A stretch of DNA of 64,000 nt from Capniomyces stellatus (Eukaryota; Kickxellomycota; Harpellomycetes; Harpellales; Legeriomycetaceae): contig LUVW01000001.1 of the NCBI GenBank assembly GCA_001661515.1, positions 1,437,895 through 1,501,894 on the forward strand, given 5' to 3'. Each line of letters begins with the position of its first letter. The stretch's first letter is position 1. The position numbers and the translations under genes are program-made. The notes below the pieces were generated by a model. The model ran no database searches, was not told where the DNA came from, and saw only the letters and a list, made by a program, of their open reading frames with translations. Shown here one piece after another: positions 11,341 to 23,953 of the stretch.

Positions 11341-13070
11341 CTTTTGTTTTTATTGTTTGCTTGTTTGTTTTATCCTTTTTGTTTAAAAAGTATGTTATAA
11401 AAGAAATTAATCTAGAGAAAAATATATATATACTACGACTGTCAATACCGCTGATGGTAAGAAAAAGAAGGCTATATATATTTTATTTTATACTCAATAT
11501 AACTAACTACTCTCGCTAGTTTTGTCTCCTTTTTTTGATTCTTTTTTTCACTTTTTTCTTTTTTGTACAGGAAAAAAAAAAAAAATACCCAAACCCAATA
11601 TTACTTTTTATTTGCAAAATTTTCCTAGTATTAAACTCAACTAAAATGCTTTTTTTTAAAGATTCCAGTGTAAAAATAGATATAAATTGCAGTGCAGAAA
11701 TGCTAATAATGCTAAAAGTATATAATATAAAAAATAGAAAATTGCATGGAACATTTACTAATCACTAGAAATTCTTTCTTTGGTTTTCTATCAAGCTTTG
11801 GAATTTGTCACCAATCCTAGCCTTCTTTTGCCAACAACCCTTATTCTTTCCATTTCTGTCTAGTTTGATTTCATTATTTACTTTTTTTCTTTTTTTTTCT
11901 TATTTCTTAATCAATATTTTCTTTTTTTCGAATCAAGAAGATAAAAAAAAAATTCTTTCAGGTTCTTTAAATTTCGATTGATTAAACACCTATCATACCT
12001 ATTTACTTTATGTTAATTCACCAAGAAAATCTTTAGAATATCAATATCCTTTTTTCTTTTTTTTTCTTTTTTCCAATTCACTATTGCAGTCAACAAAGGT
12101 AATACAATAAATGAAACTAGTTGCAAATCTAGTTGTAAAACGGTGGAAAAAGTCAAAGTATCCGCATTCAAACATTTTAATGTGAACAGCATCGATGCTA
12201 GCCTATTAAACTTGACGAGCGTCTGTTGCAAACTAATTTGATTATTTTTTCTAAAGTCTCTATGCCCTTTATTGCTTCTATTGGGCATAGATGTTGTTAT
12301 TTCAGGTCCAAAAGCTACCCATAACACCAAATACCACCAATAAACCAACAAGCCAACTCATCAATATAACCATCACATCAATATAACCATCACAACAACT
12401 AACAGACTGATCTTAAAGAAGTAAAAGCATTTCAATATCAAGAACTTATAAAGTAAAGCGGAATAAAATCACAACTTGACAAACATCCAGCTTTACAAAC
12501 ATGAAAGAAAAATAAATACACCATCCCAGTCTCAGCATCTAAACCTCTCCTTTCCCATTAAGACTAATAGCAAATTGACCCCCTGCTGTAGACCGGCTTT
12601 TGAGGAAGAATGTTGCAAACTTAGTACTTGCCCCTTTTGTTTAGAGTGGTAGATCCACACACCACCAGAACTTATGTTCAAAGCCAAACTACCCAAGCAC
12701 ACTAGCACCATTAATCACAAAGGTCGATTGGCCAGAATGCTTACTTATTGCTAGAGAACCTGGCTTATCGTCAGCAAAGTCAAATGAACATCAATAACAT
12801 TACTAATTGGTCAAACGAAGCTAAATAAATTAAATACTTGATCCCATTTGATGTTATTCACTTTCAAATCACCAAGCCAAGTATCCTCTATTCTTTGCTC
12901 TTTAAGCGTTTGCTCAACTCCTCCACCTCTTCCACTTTTGTTTTTTTTTACTTTACAGCCGTGTTTTTTTTTTTGCAGGTCTGATACTATTAGTATATCC
13001 TATCCAAACTGTGCTGCATACACATATATATATAAAATAATCCAGAACAATCAATAGTACCCTTAAAAAA
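11341..13070. other. Divergent promoter region between HSP90 and ARH1
   Basis: About 1.7 kb between divergently transcribed genes. The HSP90 side is T-rich with a TATATA run at about 11421-11432. The ARH1 side has pyrimidine-rich stretches, including T-runs ending in GCAG near 12979, which could be a 5' UTR acceptor. A minus-strand open frame at 12013-12351 (112 codons) is noted but not supported as a gene. Confidence 0.5.
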
Positions 13071-14926
13071 ATGCAGGCATTCAGCCACGCAAAAAAAGCT
13101 CAATGTAGGATTCTACACAATGTGTTAGCTCAAAGATTTTCGAATTCAGCAGCCAAATTTACTACTACTGCAGGTTCAAGTGAGAATGAAATCGGTAATC
13201 ACGTAGCTATAGTGGGCGCAGGGCCAGCAGGGTATTACACCGCGGCAAAACTCTTGGAGAACAAAACAATAAAAGGAATCGACATTTTTGAGGAATTGCC
13301 AGTGCCTTATGGGCTTGTCAGATTCGGCGTAGCGCCAGATCATCCCGAAGTAAAGGTAAGAATTAAACAGAACCCAACCAATCAGCACTGTAATTATGAT
13401 GCTCAGCTAAATCCAGCACTAGAGCAAATCAATACTCACTACTCGTATCCACAAGCCAAATCCACATTTCAATGTATATTTATATGACTTGGGTCCTTAT
13501 TAACTTTTCAACATTATTGAAATTATCCATTCTATCATCCTGATAAAAAAAAAAGGTTTGCACAAACAGATTTGATCAGATAAACTCAGATCCCAGGGTT
13601 CGGTTTTTTGGAAATATATCGATAGGGAAAGAAAATGCCATTCCACTTTCAGAGTTGAGGTCACTATACGACGTTGTGGTTCTGTCTTATGGAACAGCTG
13701 AAGGAAAAAAACTAAACATTGAGGGTGCTGAAGGTATAATTGACAAAGTAGATGGAAGACAAGTAGGAGGGATTCACTGTGCAAGAGATTTTGTGAATTT
13801 CTATAATGGACACCCAGAAGCACAAAACAAGTTTCATAGTGACTTTTTATCCGACACTAGCGCCGATAATGCGATTATATTTGGCATGGGTAATGTAGCA
13901 TTGGATGTAGCAAGAATACTGCTGAAAAATCCAGACGATTTAGAAAAAACAGACATTTCGAGCAAGGCGCTGGAGGTTCTAAGGAATAGCAGAATTCAGC
14001 ATGTCGACATTGTTGGGAGAAGGGGGCCAATCCACGTGTCGTTCACAACAAAGGAGCTGCGCGAGATGTTCAAAATACCAAACGTGAGGTTCAGATTTGA
14101 CTACGAGTATTACGGAAAGTTTATGGACAACATTGAGGTCCAAACAGAGTTACTGAAAAGCAGACAGCTGCGTAGATCCCTGGAACTGATAAACAAATAC
14201 GAGTCTGAACAGATAGCTCTCAGTCCAGCAGAGAAGCTATCGAATGCAGCTGATCCAGACTTTCGCACCAGGACTAAAACCTGGTCACTAAAATTCCAAG
14301 CCAGTCCCAGCAAGATAATTCTGCCTACTGAGGCCAACGGAAACATGCAATCGGTGGTGCTTGAAAAAAACAGATTTGTTGACTCCCTAGACTTGAAAGC
14401 CAAAGTGACCGGGACAGGCGTTTATGAAAACCTGGATTTTGGCGTTGCTTTCCAGAGTATTGGGTACAAGTCTATTCCGATTGCTGGAGCACCATTTGAC
14501 TTTAAAGCCAACATTGTCCCCAATAATTCTGGAAGAGCTATTGACCCACAGATCAGAAAAAAGCACAAACAAATTGTTCCAGGACTATACGTTTCAGGAT
14601 GGCTCAAAACTGGACCATTAGGTGTTATTGCGAACACCATGCAGGATGCATTTGGAACCGCTGCTGCGATATCACGAGACATTGAGCTGGGTCTGCTTAG
14701 AAAGGACAGCAAAGACGCTAGCTCTGGACGTGACTCAAATTCGGACATTGGACGAGTACAAGCCATTGACAGCCGATTGGAGGAGCTGGGTGTTTTTAAA
14801 AAGAGAGTTGACTTTGACATGTATTTGAAAATACACGCCCAAGAAGTCAAAGATGGCAGTTTGGTGGGGAAACCTAAAGAGAAAATCGTCAGTATAGAAA
14901 AAATGCTTGTGGTTGCAAACAAATAG
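13071..14926 (+). CDS. ARH1: NADPH:adrenodoxin oxidoreductase, mitochondrial
   Basis: Two exons, 13071-13355 and 13556-14926, joined in phase 0 to give 551 aa. It passes electrons from NADPH via FAD to mitochondrial ferredoxin for Fe-S cluster and heme A synthesis. Residues 1-40 are Arg/Lys/Ser-rich, as expected for a mitochondrial presequence. The FAD site GAGPAGYYTA and the signature PYGLVRFGVAPDHPEVK lie in exon 1. The NADP site GMGNVALDVARILL and GRRGP lie in exon 2. The conserved C-terminal GWLKTGPLGVIANTM block is present. The join gives VK-VCTNRFDQINSDPRVRFFGN, which fits the family. The acceptor is odd: AG is preceded by ten A residues rather than pyrimidines. Without the intron the frame runs into a stop at about 13485. 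Confidence 0.93.
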
Positions 14927-15429
14927 GCACCAGGTGCACACCAAACCTGCAAACCATACTTTAAAACACATTATAGACAAACCAACTGAAAAAACGGGCA
15001 TATAGAGGAAAAAAGTTTATTCACGACCATCTTTTTTTTATCCTTCCTGTCATAATATAATTTTAATTGGTTACTAGGCTGGAGTCCAACATTTTGTCGT
15101 AGAAATGTGCAATGTTGATGCAAGTTGTAAATAAATAAATATATATATATATTTATATAATCCCACCCCCCAACACTATAACTGCGGATATGCCAATCGT
15201 GGTGACGCCCAATCCCTTTTTATTTGGGTTTTATTGTACTAATGAATATAACCAAAGGCTTAGTGCACAAGAAGACTAGTCTTGCGGGCTTGGGTTAAAG
15301 TACCGCTACTCGCCAATCAATACTATTTATAAGTAGCTGGGTATAACAAATCATCAATAATAGCTAACAATTAGAAAATATAATTAAGACTCCATAAACT
15401 CGCACTGCTTCAAAGCTCTAAACGTTAAA
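14927..15429. other. Convergent intergenic spacer between ARH1 and mago
   Basis: About 500 bp of AT-rich sequence holding the 3' ends of two convergent genes. I see no coding or RNA feature in it. Confidence 0.6.
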
Positions 15430-16706
15430 CTAGCCGATCGGTCGAATCTAAGTTGTTGGTTTATGGTTGTGTATCCACAAATGGTGTTAGCGAACTAGCA
15501 TTATCCAAGCTTACCTGCTGGCTATAGTCGCCAGTAGTGCTAGTAAAAAAAAAAGTCATTGACTAAGTATTACTATGGCAAGTATACCAAATCTGCCTTA
15601 CCTTGAAATGCAGCGAAATCAGTGAAAAAATAAGACACTTCAAGTCTTGGATCAAAAAATAGAAACACCGCAGACCTTCAGGGTCTTTGCTTTCCTGTAC
15701 CTCAACCAAAGAGCTGATTTTTGATGTCTAAGCATGAAGGAAAAAGAAGAGGGAAAGCGCTTGGCTGTTAATCTTTATAATCAGATAAACGAGCCGCCTC
15801 TTTACAGCAATGCGGCCATAACAACAATCATCAAACCCATACTTTTTTATTACTTTTAACGATGCTACACTATGTTATTTTTACGCTACCTCAAAAGAAA
15901 TGTGCTCATTTCCTATCCTAATCTCAAGCTCTTGACGCCCAGAAGCATCTTTTTCGGGCCAAGTGCTGTCGTCCTCTCTAAGAAAATTTAACAATAAGTC
16001 AACCCCCTGGTATGTTAGAACAAGATCTTTCCATTTATCCGAGTTACCGGCGATTCATTTTTAAAAGTAATAATCAAGCCTTTTCCTCAGCATTCAATCA
16101 AAATATATAAACGAGTCAACGCTGTTAGTAAACACTTTACTTTGTAATCTCGCTATCTTGTACAATTCTAATGATTTCCTGAATCAAAGCCTTGCTTACT
16201 CGCACTATCAAATATGAATTGTTGATTAGATTTACTGATCTTGGGTTCTTTTCCACAGAAAAGTACGTAAAACAAACACAAATTTTTTTTTAAAAAGGGA
16301 TCGGGAATATGACCTTACTTTTCTTTTTTATCAAGCTATCGCGTCTATAGTTAGAGTTGTTGGCGTATCTTATCAATCCATCAGCGTTGATCTCAAATTC
16401 CAAGAACTCGTGACCAAACTTCCCAATATGACCAACACTATTGGATACAAACGCAATTCAAAATTAGAAATAAAAAGAAGAGAATGCCAAAACCTGAATC
16501 TAGCTGGATTCTTCGAGTAAATTGCACATACTATGTCGCCAAATTAAGCATTATTCTCATCCTCAAATCTGGAACAACCAAATTTGCAAAAGAAATTCGA
16601 CAAAGGATAATAAGAATAAAAAGACGCGACTTTATTTTCTCTATTTATTCTTGTGACGATCGAAATCGACTTACTAGTATCGCAGATAAAATTCGTTTGC
16701 ACTCAT
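15430..16706 (-). CDS. mago: Mago nashi, exon junction complex core protein
   Basis: Six exons on the minus strand: 16675-16706, 16319-16437, 16141-16204, 15890-15977, 15602-15727, 15430-15447. They sum to 447 nt, giving 148 aa (animal MAGOH is 146). All junctions are GT-AG and the phases match. Recognisable blocks are [99 protein letters not shown] and the ending LHFKIRPIG, equivalent to LHFKIKPI. With Y14 it locks eIF4AIII on spliced mRNA. No exon is long enough to make a conspicuous ORF, so ORF-based annotation misses the gene. The last intron contains a strong-looking 25-nt cassette exon (listed separately). Confidence 0.95.
15515..15539 (-). other. Candidate cassette exon with in-frame stop inside the last mago intron
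   Basis: On the minus strand an uninterrupted T-run followed by ACTAG gives a strong acceptor just before 15539. The 25 bases to 15515 end in CAG followed by GTAAGC, a near-consensus donor. Spliced after the upstream exon (phase 0) it would read HYWRL then TAG, replacing the conserved IRPIG ending. Skipping it gives the normal protein. Both signals look better than those of many constitutive introns in this window. Use of the exon is inference. Confidence 0.5.
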
Positions 16707-17350
16707 GGCCTGTATTTAAAATGATAGTCGTTTTAATCAGCAGATGGTGTTTCCAAGAAAATACAAACGATTAACTGAACAAGAACGGGTTATTACTTTC
16801 GATTAAATTGGCCGTGTTTTTGTTTATAATTTTGCTCGATTTTTTTTCTTTTTCTGCTTTTATTTTGGTTTGCAGTTTTGAATTCTGGTGAATTTTGTGT
16901 CGCCAAAAATACTGAAATTCAAATCGCAATAAAAAAAAACTTGAAATTCAAATTCCACTATTTTTAAAGCCAAACCTAATTAAGACTGGAGTGTATGATT
17001 ACTTTGAGTTTTGGAATATATTTTCAAAAGCCATCTGTGAAAAATCAAAAGAGTTGAGAGAGCGAGAATTAATAAAAACTATTGACAGCATAGGAAGGAA
17101 CTAAAAAAGGTGAAAGAGCAATGGTAATTTAAAAAAAAACAAAGTGGAGAGTGGAAAGTGGAAAACTTAGTCAGCTTCAAAGTTGGCCATACTAGGATTG
17201 TTTATTTGGAACTCTTGATATAATCTAAAGACAGTTTAGGCTATTAAACGACCAAATTTGGGCCCCCACACTAGTTCACACTGATTACATAAAAGCGTTT
17301 AAAAGTAAAATAGTTGGATGAATAAAAACAATAGAAAAATCTGTAACAGC
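16707..17350. other. Intergenic spacer between mago and acyl-CoA oxidase
   Basis: About 640 bp that should hold the mago promoter and the acyl-CoA oxidase 3' end, both minus strand. It is AT-rich with A-runs. I see no gene or RNA feature. Confidence 0.55.
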
Positions 17351-19744
17351 TTATTCAGAATCGATTTCAAGCTTAGGTCCCTCATCAAAGTCCAGCGAGC
17401 GATTCAGCAGAGGTTTGATCACGGACTCAAAGTATGGAACTGGCTTTTGTGGATTCAATCTGTTGACGAGGCCAAAGTATGACTCGTAGATGTTTCCGTC
17501 ATATCTGCCTAGTGGCGAGTTGACAATGTAGTCTGGGTAGGCAAAGGAGTCAACAAGCAAAACAGCGATTTTACGCACCTCACCACACAGCTCATCAAGC
17601 TTGGCGTGGAGAACGTTGATCTGTTTAGATTTAAAGTACCCTGCCTGTAAAAACTCACCGCTGTTTTGGACAGCTGTGCTTGAGCCATACAGCAAAGCCA
17701 GGAGTGTGATTGGTCTCACTAAGCTACTTGGAGTGTCTGAAGAAACAGCAGCGTCAGTCAGACAATGAACCAAGTAGGCTGTGATGTGCATACGAGCAGC
17801 GTGGAGACGCGCAGCTGAGCATTCTTCATGCGAAACTTCAACAGACTTGCCAGCCTTGATGTGTTTTTCGTAAAGAGTATATGCTCTAAAGATAGCATGT
17901 GCTGCAACGGTAGCCCAGCCTTCTCTGAGCGTGTCCATTGAGCAAATTACATTGGGGTCGGTTTCTATGCAGCTAGCCCATTTTTCCTTAGTGCCAGCCT
18001 TATCCAAGAACTTTAGGTTGTCAGGGGTTGGCAGCCCTTTGATGAATCTCTGCGCCGATCCAACCAGGTAACGGCCACACTGAAGCATTAGGATCGTGTT
18101 GTCGCCTTCCCATGTGCAGTGGACAGCAAAGTCTTGATACATGCTTGACAGCCCTGTGTAAGCTGAGTAACCATGGCCTCCCAATGATTGACGGCATTGG
18201 TCAATAATATTGAGAGTTGTCCAAGTGCAGAATGCTTTTAGTCCAGCACTTGTTGCATGTGTTTCCTTGAGCTGCTCCAATGCTGCCTTAATGTTGGCAC
18301 CTGGCTTGGCGCGTTCGAGTATTTTGTTAAGCGAGTCGAGCTGGGTGTTGAGCTTTCTTGCTGCAAAGTTCATGGCAAAAGTTTGTGCCAAAAGCGGCAG
18401 CAAACGGTGCTGGTGGATAGCGTAATCCAACAACTTTGTTTCTGGACTTCCTGGCGGCCCACTGCTGAACTGACGACGAATTGCTGCGTATCTGATTGCA
18501 ATTGTCAAAGCTCTCTTTCCAATATTTGCCGAGTCAGAAACCATGCTAACACGGCCCTGTATGAGGGCTCCATACGCCAGCTGTGCCATTGGTGGCTCGG
18601 TCACTACTCCTGAGGACGTCACTTTGGTATACTTCATTAACATGTAGCTTCTTGGGATGCGGACGTTTGTGAACTGGATCCACCCGTTGTCAATCTGGTC
18701 ACGGCCCATCTTTTTGCCAATATCCCCAATGTTGACTCCTGGCATCAGCTCGAATGTCTTTGGATCTCTCAGCTGCACAACAAATGTCTTGACGCCATAA
18801 TCCTTGTTGTCAACGATCAACCGCGCAAACACTGCAGTGTGTGTTGCTGTTTGTGCAGCTCCACCAATCCACCACTTTGTTGCTGTTAAGGTTGGTGTAT
18901 GGATGATAAACTGGTCTCTTTCTTGGTCAAATGTAGCTGTCGTTTCCAATCCTGCCACGTTGGAACCATGACCCAACTCTGTCATTGCAAAACACCCTAT
19001 CATCCCTTTCAACGATATGGCACCCTTTTGCATCCAGTAAGCCAGCTGCGACGGTGTTGCTTGCCCTTGAACAGCACCCAAAAACAAACCCATGTGGACT
19101 CCAAATCTGGTCCAAAAACCTGGGTCAATCACACTGATAAGACTCATTCTTGTCATAAACACTCCTTTTGGCTCGTTAAGAAGCTTATCGGCCGTGCCCT
19201 TGACCTTTCTCATTGTGCGCTCACGGATCTCTGCCAATGTAAGATTTGGGTAGTCATCAATTATCCAATTTGGGTCTCTTTGATACTCCTCATACACCTG
19301 GGCCTTGAACTAAAAAAATTAAAATCACGCATGGTTAACATACATTTTCAGAAACTCTGCAAAAGTATCTGGGTTCAGCAACAACCAAACAAAACCTAGT
19401 ACCTTGCTCATTTCAGCACCTCCATCGATAAAGTTTGTCATCTCCTCAACATTGAAGCTTGGAGAAACTCTTTCCTCGGCCAAGCTGGCTTTTGGGCTAT
19501 TTGCAAACGTACAATATCGGTTATACTTATTAGTAGACGAAAGGGTGAGTGTGAGTACGAGTGTGGGTGTGAGCGAATTTGTTATTTCTCTCTCGATTTT
19601 CTTTATTTTTCCTTCCTTCACCATATCCCTCTTACTTTGCTGATATAGCCTAGATAGCTTTTTTCTTGAAGAAACATAAAATACACGGATATAAAAGTAC
19701 ACTTACTCTAGTGGGGCTCGGTCAGTTTTCTTAATTGAGGCCAT
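17351..19744 (-). CDS. Peroxisomal acyl-CoA oxidase
   Basis: Three exons: 19707-19744, 19403-19496, 17351-19309. They sum to 2091 nt, giving 696 aa. It catalyses the first step of peroxisomal beta-oxidation, FAD-dependent formation of trans-2-enoyl-CoA with H2O2. The start MASIKKTDRAPLD is joined to EERVSPSFNVEEMTNFIDGG, a block aligning with Yarrowia Pox proteins. The core holds CFAMTELGHGSNVAGLETTA, ATKWWIGGAAQTATHTAVFA, GDIGKKMGRDQIDNGWIQFT and WEGDNTILMLQCGRYLVG, the last carrying the family's catalytic Glu. The 93-nt intron 2 was chosen over an apparent frame to 19340 because that would need a 30-nt intron and breaks the alignment. The C-terminus LEIDSE is not a PTS1 signal. Fungal oxidases lacking PTS1 are known to be imported through Pex5 by other contacts. 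Confidence 0.93.
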
Positions 19745-21848
19745 TTTTTTGTTATAAATATTGATATTATTCTTTTGTCTTGTAAATTTGTGTTGTGTTG
19801 TGTTGCAGTTTAGTTTATTATAGTATAGTATGGGAACTGGGTATTAGTACAAATAAAATTGTTTGCTTTTTAACCCAAGTACAAATGTGACCTTTTATAC
19901 TTTATTAATTTTGCGCTTTAAAAGCAGGTTCGCTTTTTTTTACAATAAAAAACAATAAATAAATTTTGGAATGTGTGTTCTAAGCTCTTGACTTTAACAC
20001 ATTCACATGAATATAAAAAAATTGAAAAAAAAAGCTTGGACCAATCTAAGCAGCATAAACATTAATGAATCTAATCTCAATTCTGGATTTATAGTGGAGC
20101 CCACTACGCTTTATTCAAGCAAAAGGCATAACTTTGTTTTCTTTTTCTGCTTTTTATTTTCTTGTATATTTTGCAAAATCAAACATCATTGCAAACACTA
20201 CTTGTTAGTAATGATTTTAAACATGAAACGAACGTTCAGAAAAAAAAAACTAGAATGGTAATATTCGTTTGGTCGTCGTAACTTGAAGTTGTTTTGCGTT
20301 GGAAAAAAAGTGATGTTTTCAAAAAAAAAAGTAAAAACGTAATTAAAAAGTAAAAACGTAAAAGTAACGACAACAATGCCAGAGTGCTTGAAGAAAGAAA
20401 ATTTTGGTGTCGAGTTTGCGGAATTTGTCCTGTTTAGCGACAATCGAGTCTATTTAAACGGATTTCCGTCTGTGAACAAGAAGTAGCTGCTGTAGCGACA
20501 TCTCTTACTCATGTGAGCAGAGGAGAAATACACGCTTTCCGCAACCAAGCTACTCGACCGCCTTAAGATGGGGGGAGGGAGGGGGGGATTCATGACTCTA
20601 GGAGATTTCTAGCCGATTGTTCGTAGTAGTCCAGCAAATAGACGCTTGGTGGGTTTTCAAAATTTTAATCTAAAACGAACCAAGCATTTGACTTTGCCAC
20701 TCAGATGACACCCAATTATTACAGGGCAATTACAATTTCTGAATTGTTAAATAATGCATGTGAAATTAAGCCGTATAATGTTTCTTCCTTTTTTTTTCAT
20801 TTCCAAACTCGGCATATTGTGTAGCTAACGAGTCGCTCATTTATGCATGTGACAAAAGCAAGAACTTGACAAAAATAGTCCAAAGAAAACTCACCAAACC
20901 CCCCACCATTCCATTCAAAATCTTGTATTTTTGGCTATTCTGAGTTTCCAACTTGATTTTACGAGCTCGCAATGCTTATAATTTGAGGCAATAAATGAAA
21001 TTGCTAAAGTTTTGTGAAGCCTTTATAAAAAAAAGTATGTTCGACTAAAAGTTAAAATTATGCGCAACAACACACGGCTAAAAATTGTGCGCTGCAATAA
21101 ACCTCTAAGCAGCTTATATCCCTTGCTTAATTTTTTTTTTGTATTTGAGAGTTGGTGTAGACTTGGATTAGAACGGCTTACGAATTGTGTGGCTTCGGCT
21201 GCCAAGATCTGCTAATACAATATTATGCCTATTGGCTGTCGTATTTATCCTGAACTTGTCGGTGTTTGGAGTTCCAGTGCTTTGATCTCATGGCTGACAT
21301 TCAAAGTTTTTCCTTTTCTTTTTCCTCCCGGAGCATGAAAAGTAAAAGTTGCTAGGTAACCAAGAAAGCAAATAAAATTATTGTTACTTTAAGGAAAACC
21401 GCTTTTGCCCTTGGAAAATTCCACTAATGTTTAGTGTTGTCGATTAAATGAGTGAGAAAAAAAAGCATTAAATTGGCGAATAGAACAAGTGGTCTAGTAA
21501 TCCAAATTGAAAAGAGTACTATGATTCGCTGGTCAAATTAGCTATTAGAAACTTGAATTCGAAATAGGATTTTGCAAGTAAAAACAGATACATTGTTTAT
21601 ATTTCAACAAAAGCCAAGTCTTGAGAAACATTCATTTCAGTTAGAAAAGGATTTGAATTGGGAAAACAATCGAAGTAGCCAAGATTGAAGAACTGGAGAG
21701 ATTAGATAGAATAGAAACTGGTTAAGAAACAGCAAGACTGTGTAATAATTGTGTACTATATTTAATTCTGAAAAGAGCGTGTAAAGGGTGTGAGATTGTG
21801 ACATTTTAATCTGATTGATAAAAGCAACAGAAATAATCGGGGTGTAAA
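19745..21848. other. 2.1-kb divergent intergenic region
   Basis: Divergent region between acyl-CoA oxidase (-) and VPS26 (+). I found no spliced gene on either strand. It contains a short 35-codon plus-strand ORF starting with ATG at 20376 (MPECLKKENF...), which I cannot assign, and a G-rich tract at about 20570-20587 (G6-A-G3-A-G7) that could form a quadruplex. Confidence 0.45.
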
Positions 21849-23953
21849 ATGTCGATAGCTGTAAGTGCGAAATTGCCAAAAGTAGAACGGCGACTTTAAA
21901 TTAGAACAATGTAAAGATTAAATGAATAGCTAAGAACACACAATCAAGGATTTAAGTTTGAGTTAAACAATAAAATCAAATAGAGCTTTTTTGGATTTGG
22001 ACCAACAGTGGAAATCAACATACATCTTGCAGATGAGGATTCAAGACAAAGAATCGAGTATAAAGTTGGCAAAGATCGACGGGAATCAGCGCCACTTTAT
22101 TTTGATGGCGAGTCAGTTGCAGGAAAGGTAACATGCTATCTCTGCTATTTAAAACGACAGGACTTGCATTTATGGATTTATTCAGATGGAGTGGGGTAGA
22201 GAATTGACAGTAAATATATGTAAACTGTTTTAGGTTGTAATCAGCGTTGGGGAAGACCAAAAAATCGAACATAATGGGATTAAGGTGGAATTAATTGGAA
22301 CGATAGGTAAATTAAGCTGAAGAATATGTTTGGAATGTGGACAAGGTATACCACTTCCCATTGAAAGCGAAAGTAGGGATTTATGCAAACCTAAATAGAG
22401 CACCAACAATCTGCCTGTGAAAAACATAGAAATGTTTTATGATAGGGGACAAACATACGATTTTGTGACAATGTCAAAAGAACTTGCAGCACCAGCGGTG
22501 ATTAAGAATACAGTGGCATACTCATTTGAGTTTAAAAATGCTGAAAAGCAATACGAAACATACATGGGAATAAACGTCAAGCTCAGGTAATAAATCAGCA
22601 AAACTACAACTAAAGATCCACGAAACAATTAGACGAACAGTACACACAAAGTAAATGCATGAATGTGGATTTGAAAAAAGGCAGTAACAATACTAGCTTC
22701 ATCCGAATAGGTATTTTGTCCGAGTAACAATACTAAAGAGAGTTGGTAAAATCGAAAAGGAAAAGGATCTATGGGTTCACTCATACAAAATTCCACCAGA
22801 GGTCAACAGTTCGATTAAAATGGAGGTGGGGATTGAGGAATGCCTCCATATTGAGTTTGAGTATAACAAGTCAAAGTAAGGCACGATACCATTACATCTC
22901 CATAGTCTGGTTTGGTTTATAAAAGGTTGGCTTTTTGCGACTTGCCAGTTTCAAATTAATTAAACTCAATGCTGGGCAGTTGGCTTATATTTACAATGCG
23001 TAAACTCGTGCATTCTAGGTACCACTTGAAAGATATGATTGTAGGAAAGATCTACTTTTTACTTGTTCGAATCAAAATCAAGCATATGGAACTGTGCATA
23101 ATAAGGCGAGAAACTACTGGATCAGGTTAGATAAACTTTGTTGTTATTAGCTTTGTGACACTTCTTGCCTTTTTTTCTTCTCTATCCCTTTCTAACTTCT
23201 AACTTCTAGCTTCTAGCTTCTAGCTTCTAGCTTTTAGTTTAAGGTAAAAGTGATAAAGGGTAGAGGATAAAGGGATTAGAAAGGTTAGGTATTTCGTAAA
23301 TGTTGCGGTGGCTGTTAAAAATAAGTTGTTGGATAAATGTAGTTCCAAATCAATACAATGAAAGTGAGACAGTGACAAAGTTTGAAATTATGGATGGTGC
23401 GCCAGTTCGAGGTAATTTTGGATTATTTTTATTTGGTCTCGTCTGGACTGGTCTGGTCTGGCAAGGACACGGAGCAGAAACGTTATACTTGAGTTTAAAA
23501 TGACATGTAATTGATATGTGTATACCCACAACCACGCTTATATCCACAAATGTAGCTATAAATATACTCACAACTATAATGAATAGGCGAAACCATCCCA
23601 ATCAGGCTGTTTTTGGGTGGTTTTGAACTTACCCCAACCTACCGAGACGTGAACAAAAAGTTCTCTACAAGGTACTACTTGAACCTAGTGCTTGTAGATG
23701 AGGAAAACCGACGCTACTTTAAGCAGCAAGAAGTCACGATTTTCAGAAAGCCAGGTACATATTTATATCACCTTTTTTGTATTGAATTACTGCTATTCTT
23801 TTTATTTAACATCTATAATCTGGATTTGGTATCGGTAAATTAGACGAGGAGCTAGCTTTAGAAGACTCGATGCATAGCTCGTCAAACCAAGCAATCGTTC
23901 AGTCTAAAAAGGGTACAAGAAGGTACTCTAAAGGGATTATTGAGGCTGAGTGA
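21849..23953 (+). CDS. VPS26: Retromer subunit Vps26
   Basis: Nine exons: 21849-21860, 21984-22127, 22234-22306, 22430-22586, 22711-22875, 23019-23125, 23343-23411, 23587-23754, 23844-23953. They sum to 1005 nt, giving 334 aa (family about 330). Every junction is GT-AG with matching phase. The first coding exon is only 12 nt (MSIA), joined to SFFGFGPTVEINIHL, the family start. Near-invariant blocks are NSSIKMEVGIEECLHIEFEY, NKSKYHLKDMIVGKIYFLLV, KFEIMDGAPVRGETIPIRLF and RDVNKKFSTRYYLNLVLVDE. This arrestin-fold protein joins Vps35 and Vps29 in retromer, which returns cargo from endosomes. The C-terminal tail is short, Ser/Lys-rich and variable, as in other species. Identification is essentially certain; the exact start rests on the 12-nt exon. 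Confidence 0.96.
23191..23236. repeat. 7-bp tandem repeat in a VPS26 intron
   Basis: About six copies of TCTAACT/TCTAGCT in tandem within the longest VPS26 intron (23126-23342). This is pyrimidine-rich intronic sequence. Confidence 0.85.

Noticed and set aside
11341..12000. Heat-shock elements upstream of HSP90
   Set aside because: I looked for alternating nGAAn/nTTCn units and found only incomplete or badly spaced ones.
12013..12351. 112-codon minus-strand ORF between HSP90 and ARH1
   Set aside because: Lys-rich C-terminus, T/A-biased, no recognisable family and no splice partners; likely chance.
19340..19402. Extension of acyl-CoA oxidase exon 2 to 19340
   Set aside because: The frame stays open, but this would need a 30-nt intron with a GTTAAC donor and adds 21 residues absent from the family alignment. 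The GTACTA donor after 19403 gives a 93-nt intron and an ungapped match.
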